The notes under the pieces were generated by a model, which made no database searches, was not told where the DNA came from, and saw nothing but the letters and a program-made list of their open reading frames with translations. A DNA stretch of 5,461 nt, taken from Pseudolysobacter sp. GTDB taxonomy: Bacteria; Pseudomonadota; Gammaproteobacteria; Xanthomonadales; Rhodanobacteraceae. Location of the stretch: positions 1-5,461 of the forward strand of contig JANXUW010000034.1 in assembly GCA_025351985.1 (NCBI GenBank), in the 5' to 3' direction. Position numbers and translations under genes: made by a program. Shown here piece after piece: positions 1 through 5,461 of the stretch (positions within the stretch are counted from its first letter, which is position 1; every line of letters begins with the position of its first letter).

Positions 1-1
1 C

Positions 2-1153
2 GCGCTGGCGCTGCAACCGGCGCCCGATACGCGCATCGAGATCGCGCGCGAACATCGCATCGGCGCTCGCGCACTGATTATCGATGCGTGCATGCCGGCG
101 CCCGATCAGGACTCCGGTTCGCTGCGCATGGTCAACCTCATGCGCGTATTGATCGATCTCGACTACAAGGTCAGCTTCTTCGCCGACAACCGCGCCTACG
201 ACGAAAAATACACGCCGCCGCTGCAACGACTCGGCGTGGAAGCGCTGTATCACCCGTACCTCAACGATACCGTGCGCTTCTTTCGCGAGAACGGCAGCCT
301 GTTCGATGTGATCGTGATTTCGCGCCACTACATCGCCGTCAACTACATCGATCTGGTGCGCTTGTATGCACCGCAGGCGCGGCTGATTTTCGATACGGTC
401 GATCTGCATTATTTGCGCGAGGAACGCGCCGCCGCCCTCGTCGAAAGTGCCGACATCGCACGCGAAGCCGCCAAGACCAAGGTGCAGGAACTCAGGCTCA
501 TGCGCGACTGCGATGTCACGCTCGTGGTGAGCCCGGTCGAGCGTGAGATCCTCGGACACGAAGTGCCGGATGTGCGTATCGAAGTGCTGTCGAACGTGCA
601 CGAGGTATTCGGTTGCCGACGCCCGTTCACTGAGCGTCACGACCTGGTGTTCGTCGGCGGTTTCCAGCATCCGCCGAATATCGATGCGGTGCAATTTTTT
701 GTGCGCGAGGTGTTCCCGCACGTACGTTCGCAATTACCGCACGTGCAGTTCCACGTGATCGGCAGCAAGGCGCCGGTGGAGATCCTGGAGCTGCAGGCCG
801 ACGGCGTGATCGTGCACGGATTTTTGCCCGACATCACGCCGTATATGGACGGTTGCCGCCTGTCGATCGCGCCGCTGCGTTATGGTGCCGGCGTCAAGGG
901 CAAGGTGAACATGGCGATGAGTTACGGCTTGCCGGTCGTCGCCACCGGCATTGCGGTGGAAGGCATGCACGTGCGCAACGGCGAAGATGTGCTGGTCGCC
1001 GACGATCCGCAAGAGCTGGCGGCGCTGATCGTGCGCGCCTACAGCGATGAGATCTTGTGGCAACAATTGTCGATGAACGGTCTGGAGAATGTGCGTCGAT
1101 ATTTTTCATTCGATGCGGCGCGCCGTGCCGTGGAGACGATCCTGCGCAAGTAA
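2..1153 (+). CDS. Glycosyltransferase, GT4-like (GT-B fold), C-terminal part; 5' end outside window
   Basis: This is a sugar transferase likely to use a nucleotide-sugar donor in surface polysaccharide or O-antigen-type glycan assembly at the cytoplasmic face of the inner membrane. The frame is open to the left edge, giving 383 visible residues. An ATG at 92 exists, but I reject it as the start: it splits the first beta strand (RALIIDA, just upstream) from the conserved loop PAPDQDSGSLRM (residues 32-43). That strand-loop pair is typical of GT domains that sit at the end of long multidomain glycosyltransferases. Further landmarks are FDTVDLHYLREER (about 130-142), the start of the second Rossmann half LVFVGGFQHPPN (215-226), and the donor-site region PLRYGAGVKGK followed by YGLPVVAT and GIAVEGM (about 291-322). 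The usual E-x7-E motif of GT4 enzymes is not clear in that region. The gene ends with TAA and converges on the 1196-2833 gene. Donor, acceptor and the domains upstream of the window cannot be determined. Confidence 0.88.
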   Translation, partial: ALALQPAPDTRIEIAREHRIGARALIIDACMPAPDQDSGSLRMVNLMRVLIDLDYKVSFFADNRAYDEKYTPPLQRLGVEALYHPYLNDTVRFFRENGSLFDVIVISRHYIAVNYIDLVRLYAPQARLIFDTVDLHYLREERAAALVESADIAREAAKTKVQELRLMRDCDVTLVVSPVEREILGHEVPDVRIEVLSNVHEVFGCRRPFTERHDLVFVGGFQHPPNIDAVQFFVREVFPHVRSQLPHVQFHVIGSKAPVEILELQADGVIVHGFLPDITPYMDGCRLSIAPLRYGAGVKGKVNMAMSYGLPVVATGIAVEGMHVRNGEDVLVADDPQELAALIVRAYSDEILWQQLSMNGLENVRRYFSFDAARRAVETILRK

Positions 1154-1162
1154 AAAATCAAT

Positions 1163-1188
1163 GCGCCGCGGCGACCTTGTCGTGGCGC
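1163..1188. terminator. Candidate bidirectional terminator stem-loop between convergent genes
   Basis: The 42-bp convergent gap holds an imperfect hairpin. GCGCC (1163-1167) pairs with GGCGC (1184-1188), then an asymmetric internal loop, then CGAC (1172-1175) pairs with GTCG (1179-1182). On the - strand it is followed by ATTGATTTTTTA (1151-1162), a short U-tract a few bases from the stem, so it would best serve the TPR-like gene. On the + strand only TGTTTC follows, so termination of the glycosyltransferase transcript would be weaker. The stem is interrupted, so confidence is moderate. Confidence 0.4.
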
Positions 1189-1195
1189 TGTTTCA

Positions 1196-2833
1196 TCAAC
1201 GCAATTTTTGATCCACTTCTGCGATGCGCGGATTTTGCGGATCGATTTCGCGTGCGTTTTTCAGCGCGCGAAACGCATCGGTCGGCACGCCTTCGGCCAT
1301 GCGTTGCTCGGCCTGATCGAGATACGCATTTGCCAGGCGTCGGCGCATCGCCGACAGGCCGACCGCATCGGGGTCACTATCGGCCAGCGCATCGAGTTGG
1401 ATGCGCGCCTTGCCCGGCTGGCTATTGCGCAGCTCACGCTCGAACAATTCTCGCGCGCGCTGCGGCAAACGCTTCAAGCCATCCAGCGCCAGCGCATTGT
1501 TGCCGTCGATGGCAAGCACCGCGCGAAATTTGTCGTAAGCGCTATCGCCCGGCGGCACGATCAAGTTGCCTGTGGCCAGCGCGCGATTCGCCTGCAGCAA
1601 TAATTGCCTGATGCGATTCTGCTGCTCGGGCGAAATTTGCGCACGCTGATTTTCGATATCGAGTTGCTCACGTGTTTCGCGCAGATGATTCCGTGCTGCC
1701 TGCAATTCGGCACCCGCCGGCCCGAGTTTTTCGGCATGGCTCAGCAGCTTGTCGGCAACATCGACATGGCTGTCATCGAGCGCCGCGTTCGCCTGCACGA
1801 TGAGTGCTTGCGCCACCGCGCGCAAGCCCGCCTTGGCGCGCGCATTCGCTGGATCGCGTTTCAGCACGTCTTGAAAAATCGCCTCGGCCGCGCCAGCGTC
1901 GCCACTGAAATGTCCCGCATGCAATTCCGCTTCGCCGCGTTCCACACCCTGTGTCAACGCGGCGGTCTGATCCGCCTGCGCTTCGCTGCGCGCCTTGGCG
2001 AGTTGGCCGCGCAATTCCGGAACATCGGGATAACTGGCATTGAGTTGCGCAAGCTCGCCGATATGCTGATTGGCCAGTTCGAGCTTGCCAGCGGCGATCG
2101 CATCGCGCGTCTGGTTGGCCAGTGCCGCCGCCACTTTTTTCAGGCCGTTTTGCGCGAGCGCGTTGCCGGCATCCGCGCTCGCCACTTGTTGATACAAAGA
2201 CGCCGCGCCACCTGCGCCCAGTAACTTGCCCGCAGCAAGCGCCGCATCGGCTTTTTGCAAGACCGCTTCCGTTTGGCTGCCGCGCGATTCGGCAGTGTGC
2301 AGATCGGCCTGGAATTTTTCGAGTTCGGCGCCGCCGGCCAGCAACTCCTGCGCGCCATCGAGCATGATGTGCGCCGCGACGTAATCCTTGTTTTGCAGCG
2401 CCTCACGCGCCTGCGTCAGCATGTGCAAACCGACCTGATCCAGGCCGACGCGGGCCTGCTCGTTATCGGGTTCGAGCACACGCACCGACTGGAACAATTC
2501 GCGCGCGCTGTCGCCGTGCGTGCCGCTGAGTTTGTTTTGCGCCAACGCCTGATTGCCGCGCGCGATGAGGTCGTTCAATTCGGTATTCGGCAGCAGCTTG
2601 CGCAATTTATCCTGGTTGAAATAGCCAAGCGCCGCAACCGCGACAACCCCGATCAGCAACCACAACCACAATCCCCCACCACGCCGCGCGGACCTCGTCG
2701 CGGCAGTTCGTGTGGTTCGCACATCGGCGCGCATTACCGCGCGCTGACTAACAGCATCCGGCGCCGCGTCGATGTTGCCGAAGCGAGGTTCCTCGCGAGT
2801 ATGCGATGGCCGGTTTCGTGGTGTTTCAGTCAT
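1196..2833 (-). CDS. Uncharacterised membrane-anchored protein with about four TPR-like ~105-residue repeats
   Basis: I do not recognise a specific named gene. The 545-aa product has a polar, arginine-rich N-terminus (1-51), one hydrophobic segment (about 55-72, LWLWLLIGVVAVAALGYF) and a long helical remainder. Basic residues before the membrane segment predict the N-terminus in the cytoplasm and the rest in the periplasm (type II anchor). The periplasmic part repeats a module whose strongest part is an ALxxGxL - gDsA - lf - vl - DPxNxxAxxGL pattern. Clear copies begin near residues 91, 193, 298 and 413, and a shorter one lies at about 505-545 (EIDPQNPRIAEV). The DPxN-xA-GL spacing is TPR-like, which suggests a protein-protein interaction scaffold; the partner is unknown. 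The ATG at 2833 is the first start after an in-frame TAA at 2894-2896. Its upstream sequence (AGCTTAGCGCCC) has no good Shine-Dalgarno match. A later ATG at codon 34 is no better supported and would leave the membrane segment intact. The gene lies downstream of relA on the same strand, beyond the 2928-3166 repeat unit, and converges on the glycosyltransferase gene. Confidence 0.85.
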   Translation of the reverse strand: MTETPRNRPSHTREEPRFGNIDAAPDAVSQRAVMRADVRTTRTAATRSARRGGGLWLWLLIGVVAVAALGYFNQDKLRKLLPNTELNDLIARGNQALAQNKLSGTHGDSARELFQSVRVLEPDNEQARVGLDQVGLHMLTQAREALQNKDYVAAHIMLDGAQELLAGGAELEKFQADLHTAESRGSQTEAVLQKADAALAAGKLLGAGGAASLYQQVASADAGNALAQNGLKKVAAALANQTRDAIAAGKLELANQHIGELAQLNASYPDVPELRGQLAKARSEAQADQTAALTQGVERGEAELHAGHFSGDAGAAEAIFQDVLKRDPANARAKAGLRAVAQALIVQANAALDDSHVDVADKLLSHAEKLGPAGAELQAARNHLRETREQLDIENQRAQISPEQQNRIRQLLLQANRALATGNLIVPPGDSAYDKFRAVLAIDGNNALALDGLKRLPQRARELFERELRNSQPGKARIQLDALADSDPDAVGLSAMRRRLANAYLDQAEQRMAEGVPTDAFRALKNAREIDPQNPRIAEVDQKLR

Positions 2834-2927
2834 GGGCGCTAAGCTATTCGATAAGGACTGATGGCGCGCATGCGACGCCTTGCTGGTACGACATTAGCAC
2901 GCGCAGGCTGAATATTCGGCAGTGCCA
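2834..2927. other. Unassigned leader region of the TPR-like gene
   Basis: These 94 bp lie between the start of the TPR-like gene and the proximal end of the 2928-3166 repeat unit. I looked on the - strand for a promoter and a ribosome binding site and found no convincing -35/-10 pair and no purine-rich Shine-Dalgarno stretch before the ATG at 2833. No hairpin or other recognisable element stands out. Confidence 0.5.
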
Positions 2928-2943
2928 AACCTGTTCAATATCT
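2928..2943 (+). repeat. Left terminal inverted repeat of the 239-bp unit
   Basis: AACCTGTTCAATATCT pairs with the reverse complement of 3151-3166, with one mismatch at 2934. Matching does not continue outward past 2928. Inward, similarity is only partial and needs a gap (GTAG against TACTG). Confidence 0.7.
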
Positions 2944-2948
2944 GTAGC

Positions 2949-2980
2949 GAGCGGCCCTCAGCGAGGTGAAGAGGCCGCTC
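2949..2980. repeat. GC-rich inverted repeat (hairpin) inside the 239-bp unit
   Basis: GAGCGGCC (2949-2956) is perfectly complementary to GGCCGCTC (2973-2980). In another register, GAGCGGC pairs with GCCGCTC and CTC (2957-2959) pairs with GAG (2971-2973), with c2956 bulged, giving a 10-bp stem and an 11-nt loop. Neither strand has a T-run after the stem (ttgcgcg on +, GCTACAG on -). It is therefore not a classical intrinsic terminator, although it lies 3' of relA. Confidence 0.65.
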
Positions 2981-3007
2981 TTGCGCGTCCTGCGCTCGCG
3001 GCACTTT

Positions 3008-3019
3008 TACATCCATGTA
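3008..3019. repeat. Near-palindrome TACAT-CC-ATGTA
   Basis: Five-base arms flank a two-base centre. Its core CATCCATG (3010-3017) is the exact reverse complement of CATGGATG (3040-3047) in the second palindrome 18 bp away, so the two can fold separately or with each other. Confidence 0.6.
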
Positions 3020-3036
3020 CCGCGCAGCGCAGACGA

Positions 3037-3050
3037 CGGCATGGATGCCG
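3037..3050. repeat. Near-palindrome CGGCAT-GG-ATGCCG
   Basis: Six-base arms flank a two-base centre. It shares the 8-base core, in reverse-complement form, with the palindrome at 3008-3019. Palindromes with a CATGGATG-type core are, from memory, common in intergenic repeats of Pseudomonadota; the specific family here is not identified. Confidence 0.6.
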
Positions 3051-3089
3051 GAGATAGAGCAACGCAAGATGCAGTTGTCGAAAGCGGAG

Positions 3090-3104
3090 CATACTTTTCG
3101 TATG
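3090..3104. repeat. Small hairpin CATAC-ttttc-GTATG
   Basis: Five-base perfect arms (3090-3094 and 3100-3104) with a five-base loop, inside the 239-bp unit. Taken alone it could be chance, but it adds to the density of inverted repeats here. Confidence 0.4.
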
Positions 3105-3150
3105 TGAGCATTTCGAGCAGCGCATGAGCCTCGATCAGGGTCGCGCAGTA

Positions 3151-3166
3151 AGATATTGAGCAGGTT
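3151..3166 (-). repeat. Right terminal inverted repeat of the 239-bp unit
   Basis: Read on the - strand it is AACCTGCTCAATATCT, 15/16 identical to 2928-2943. It begins one base after the relA TGA (3168-3170), so in the relA transcript it could pair with the distal copy to close a long stem around the whole unit. Confidence 0.7.
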
Positions 3167-3167
3167 C

Positions 3168-5309
3168 TCACGCTAGACGTCGCGCCTCGATAATATTCGG
3201 CACACCCGAGAGCTGTGCCAGCAGCGCGCTGAGCTGGCCGTAATCGCTGACGCGCAACGCAAAACGCATCGTGACGATACCGGTCGTATTTTCCACGCGC
3301 GCATCGACCGCCAGCATATGCACGTTCGCCGCGGCGATCACTGTAGTCACATCCTTGTGCAACGATTTTCGATCGTAGCCGCGCAACACCACATCGACTT
3401 CGTAGGATTGCGCACGCGTGCCGCCCCACTCCACTTCGATCACGCGATTGGCGTCGCGCGCGCGCAGATGCGCAAGACTGCCGCAGTCGGCGCGATGGAT
3501 CGATACGCCGCGGCCTTTGGTGATGAAACCGACGATCACATCGCCCGGCAACGGCTGGCAACAGCGTGCGATCACGCGCAACAGATTGCCGACGCCTTCG
3601 ATCGTGACGGCATCGCGTGCGGTGCGCGGCAACGGTGGTGGCAACGTCGGTTTCGGCAACTCGCGCGGCGTCTGCTGCTCGTGCAGCGCACGCGCCAGTT
3701 GACTCGTGCCGATGTCGCCGATGGCCAGCGCGACGAGCAATTCTTCATGCGTTTGCAACTGGAACTTTGCTGGCAACAAATCGACATCGACCGAACCCAG
3801 CGCGAGGCGTTTCAGCTCGCGCTCGAACAAGGCGCGACCGGCGGCGAGATTCGCATCCAGGTCGACGTGGCGGAACCACGCGCGCACCTTGTCGCGCGCG
3901 CGATGCGTGTGCAGATAACCGTGATGCGGACTGAGCCAGTCGCGATGCGGCTCGATCACCTTGCCAGTCAAAATTTCGACGCGATCGCCGGTCGCCGGCT
4001 GGAAGCCGAGTGGCACGATGCGACCGTTGACCTTGGCGCCGCGGCAACGATGGCCGACATCGGTGTGCACGTGATAGGCGAAATCGAGCACGGTCGCGCC
4101 GCTCGGCAAATCCATCACCTGGCCGCGTGGCGTCAACAGGTAAACGCGGTCTTCGAGCATGTCGGTGCGGAAACCCGCGAGCAGCGCGCTGTCGGCATCC
4201 TCGCGCTCGTCCTTGCTTTCGAGCAACTGGCGCATCCACGCGATCTTGCGCTCGAAACTGGCGTCGCCACCGCCGCCTTCCTTGTAGCGCCAGTGCGCGG
4301 CGACACCGAGTTCGGCGTGCGCATGCATGTCGTGCGAGCGAATCTGGATTTCCAGCGTCTTGCCCTCCGGGCCGATCACGGCGGTATGCAGCGACTGGTA
4401 ATTATTGCCCTTCGGATGCGCGATGTAATCGTCGAACTCGCCCGGCACATGCGACCACAACGAATGCACGATGCCGAGCGCGGCGTAACAGGTGGCGACG
4501 TCGCTGACCAGCACACGAATTGCGCGGATGTCGTACAGCTCGGAAAAATCGCTGCCCTTGCGACTCATCTTGCGCCAGATCGAATAGATGTGTTTTGGTC
4601 GGCCGGCAAGTTCGGCGGCGATGCCATTCTCGGCCAATGCGTGCTGCAGGCTGGCGATGGTGGTGCGGATAAAGGTTTCGCGATCTTCGCGGCGCTCGTC
4701 GAGCAGCCGCACGATGCGCAGGTAAACCTCGGGCTGCGCGTAACGCAATGCCAGATCTTCCAGCTCCCACTTCAGTTGCCAGATGCCGAGCCGATTCGCC
4801 AGCGGCGCATGAATATCGGCGGTGAGCTTGGCTAGGGCGCGCTGCTGTTCGGGCGGCAATTGTCCGGCGCTGCGCAAGCGCACGAGTTGCCGCGCGAGCA
4901 GGATGAATACCACGCGCAAATCGCGGATGATCGCGAGCAACAACCGACGCAGGCCTTCGGCATTGCCACCGCTGCTGTGCGCGGCATACAGCGACCAGAC
5001 TTTTTCCGCCGCCTGCTGACCTTCGAGCAAATCACGCACGGCCGCGGGATAGGTCGCCAGAATTTCGCGGGTCAGCTCGACACCGGCCAGTTGCAGCGCG
5101 TGCAGGATCGTTGCGGCCAGCGTGTCGTTATCGGAGTTGAGCTGCTGCAGCTGACGCAGCGTGGCGATCAGCTCGGTTTCGCTGGCCTGCAACTTGTCTG
5201 TCGTTGCCGCCAGACTCAGGGCAAGATCAAGCGAATCGGACGCCGGCGGAGCGATTCGGGCAGCGCCCCAGGTCGCCACGGTCAACGGAATGGATTGCGG
5301 ATTTTTCAC
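3168..5309 (-). CDS. relA: RelA, ribosome-associated (p)ppGpp synthetase (GTP pyrophosphokinase)
   Basis: RelA transfers pyrophosphate from ATP to GTP or GDP, making (p)ppGpp when uncharged tRNA enters the ribosomal A site (stringent response). The 713-aa product is of usual family length and ends with ARRLA, as expected for the family. Domain order is complete. A hydrolase-like region (about 60-200) lacks a recognisable HD-type metal motif, so ppGpp hydrolysis is not expected. The synthetase domain (about 230-345) has RPKHIYSIWRKM (237-248), ELYDIRAIR (257-265, with D260 the probable catalytic Asp), GNNYQSLHT (301-309) and LEIQIRS (319-325, with the conserved Glu at 320). EFDD (291-294) is the EXDD signature of monofunctional RelA, against RXKD in bifunctional Rel/SpoT. 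TGS follows (about 388-450), then a helical region, a zinc-finger-like region with ARCCQPLPGD (581-590), and a C-terminal ACT/RRM (about 634-713). The start is GTG: an in-frame TAG lies four codons upstream, and no ATG occurs until after codon 200. No Shine-Dalgarno is visible. It is probably transcribed alone, since the preceding gene ends in a terminator at 5357-5384. Confidence 0.97.
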   Translation of the reverse strand: MKNPQSIPLTVATWGAARIAPPASDSLDLALSLAATTDKLQASETELIATLRQLQQLNSDNDTLAATILHALQLAGVELTREILATYPAAVRDLLEGQQAAEKVWSLYAAHSSGGNAEGLRRLLLAIIRDLRVVFILLARQLVRLRSAGQLPPEQQRALAKLTADIHAPLANRLGIWQLKWELEDLALRYAQPEVYLRIVRLLDERREDRETFIRTTIASLQHALAENGIAAELAGRPKHIYSIWRKMSRKGSDFSELYDIRAIRVLVSDVATCYAALGIVHSLWSHVPGEFDDYIAHPKGNNYQSLHTAVIGPEGKTLEIQIRSHDMHAHAELGVAAHWRYKEGGGGDASFERKIAWMRQLLESKDEREDADSALLAGFRTDMLEDRVYLLTPRGQVMDLPSGATVLDFAYHVHTDVGHRCRGAKVNGRIVPLGFQPATGDRVEILTGKVIEPHRDWLSPHHGYLHTHRARDKVRAWFRHVDLDANLAAGRALFERELKRLALGSVDVDLLPAKFQLQTHEELLVALAIGDIGTSQLARALHEQQTPRELPKPTLPPPLPRTARDAVTIEGVGNLLRVIARCCQPLPGDVIVGFITKGRGVSIHRADCGSLAHLRARDANRVIEVEWGGTRAQSYEVDVVLRGYDRKSLHKDVTTVIAAANVHMLAVDARVENTTGIVTMRFALRVSDYGQLSALLAQLSGVPNIIEARRLA

Positions 5310-5315
5310 GCGATG

Positions 5316-5321
5316 ATTCTA
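5316..5321 (-). promoter_or_regulatory. Possible relA -10 box (TAGAAT), suggesting a leaderless transcript
   Basis: Only 47 bp separate the upstream terminator from the relA GTG, so a relA promoter must lie there or within the previous gene. TAGAAT matches the TATAAT consensus at five of six positions and ends six bases before the GTG. Transcription would then begin at or next to the start codon, which agrees with the missing Shine-Dalgarno. No matching -35 box is seen at 16-18 bp spacing, so this is tentative. Confidence 0.3.
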
Positions 5322-5356
5322 GCGTGGATCAGAACACACGCCCGAAATCTGAACAT

Positions 5357-5384
5357 AAAAAAACGCGGCCAGAAGGCCGCGTTT
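5357..5384 (-). terminator. Strong intrinsic terminator of the gene upstream of relA
   Basis: A perfect 10-bp stem, AAACGCGGCC (5361-5370) with GGCCGCGTTT (5375-5384), closes a four-base loop (5371-5374). On the - strand it runs into seven T residues (5357-5363). It starts 23 bases after the stop codon of the partial gene at 5408-5461. On the + strand the tail is only GTTTGAATC, so it is mainly a - strand terminator. Confidence 0.9.
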
Positions 5385-5407
5385 GAATCTCTATCAGATA
5401 ATGCGAT

Positions 5408-5461
5408 TTATTGCGGAATCGGAGCGATCGCCGCCGCGACGTTGTTGCCCAGCGGAACTTC
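5408..5461 (-). CDS. C-terminal 17 codons of an unidentified gene (start outside window)
   Basis: The - strand frame reads EVPLGNNVAAAIAPIPQ and then TAA (5408-5410), and it is open to the right edge of the window. The intrinsic terminator placed just after this stop supports a real gene end. The tail is small, Ala/Pro-rich and not diagnostic, so I assign no function. It is on the same strand as relA but separated from it by the terminator. Confidence 0.6.
   Translation of the reverse strand, partial: EVPLGNNVAAAIAPIPQ

Larger units (their letters stand above)
2928..3166. mobile_element. Candidate MITE / structured intergenic repeat, 239 bp with 16-bp terminal inverted repeats
   Basis: The left end reads AACCTGTTCAATATCT (2928-2943). 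The right end (3151-3166) is its reverse complement with one difference (t at 2934 against g at 3160), so 15 of 16 positions match. The unit has no credible gene, and its interior is rich in smaller inverted repeats: 2949-2980, 3008-3019, 3037-3050 and 3090-3104. The size, terminal inverted repeats and non-coding interior fit a miniature inverted-repeat element. I see no convincing target-site duplication next to the ends (left flank gtgccaa, right flank ctcacgc), which weakens the mobile reading. It ends one base from the relA stop codon. The alternative is a structured 3' UTR or a dispersed palindromic repeat that does not move by a transposase. The repeat structure is seen directly; mobility is inference. 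Confidence 0.5.

Noticed and set aside
88..546. 152-codon + strand frame overlapping the glycosyltransferase
   Set aside because: It is a +2 shadow of the glycosyltransferase frame and its product is Arg-rich with no motif.
1604..2842. Open frames on the + strand opposite the TPR-like gene (1604-2224 and 2255-2842)
   Set aside because: Both are antisense to a well-supported repeat protein with a membrane anchor. Their products show no coherent motifs.
2949..2980. Intrinsic terminator for relA
   Set aside because: The stem is strong, but no T-run follows on the - strand, and it lies nearly 190 bp past the relA stop.
2806..3057. Small + strand open frame running from the TPR-like gene start into the repeat unit
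   Set aside because: It overlaps the start of the TPR-like gene, ends inside the palindromic repeat, has no ribosome binding site and gives a low-complexity Arg/Ala tail.
2919..3175. Target-site duplication flanking the 239-bp unit
   Set aside because: The left flank (gtgccaa) and the right flank (ctcacgc) share no convincing direct repeat next to the ends.
3007..3561. - strand open frame covering the relA 3' end and most of the repeat unit
   Set aside because: Its first two thirds are a shadow frame of relA and the rest translates palindromic intergenic DNA. No independent start signal is seen.
3318..4835. Long open frame (505 codons) on the + strand opposite relA
   Set aside because: It lies wholly antisense to relA, which has all its family motifs. 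The translation is rich in Arg, Ala and His with no recognisable domain, as expected for a shadow frame in GC-rich DNA.
1..5461. tRNA, rRNA, CRISPR array or phage/plasmid genes
   Set aside because: I saw no cloverleaf-like segments, no regularly spaced direct repeats and no phage or plasmid functions on either strand.

Overview
The window is about 60% GC by impression and reads as a chromosomal segment of a gammaproteobacterium. The best guess is Lysobacterales (Xanthomonadales), possibly Rhodanobacteraceae. This rests on three things: a monofunctional RelA carrying the EXDD signature of beta/gammaproteobacteria, a membrane-anchored TPR-like repeat protein of a style I associate with that order, and intergenic DNA built from inverted repeats around a CATGGATG core. 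The taxonomic call is inference, not a match to a known genome.

Layout, left to right. (1) Positions 2-1153, + strand: the C-terminal part of a GT-B (GT4-like) glycosyltransferase, open at the left edge. It is probably the last domain of a larger polysaccharide-assembly enzyme. (2) 1154-1195: a 42-bp convergent gap with an imperfect stem-loop, probably a terminator shared by both neighbours. (3) 1196-2833, - strand: an uncharacterised 545-aa protein with one N-terminal membrane anchor and about four copies of a ~105-residue TPR-like module, probably facing the periplasm. (4) 2834-3167: a 334-bp gene-free gap. Most of it (2928-3166) is a 239-bp unit bounded by 16-bp inverted repeats matching at 15 of 16 positions, with several palindromes inside. 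It is a candidate MITE or structured intergenic repeat and is the most interesting thing here. (5) 3168-5309, - strand: complete relA, the ribosome-associated (p)ppGpp synthetase, with a GTG start. (6) 5310-5356: a 47-bp gap with a possible relA -10 box right next to the start codon. (7) 5357-5384: a strong intrinsic terminator ending the next - strand gene, of which only the last 17 codons (5408-5461) are visible.

The genes do not form an obvious single pathway. relA seems to start a fresh transcript, because the terminator at 5357-5384 isolates it from the gene upstream. I see no T-tailed terminator between relA and the TPR-like gene, so read-through from relA across the repeat unit into that gene is possible. 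The glycosyltransferase points away from them and belongs to a surface-glycan locus outside the window. I did not find a clearly new multi-gene system.
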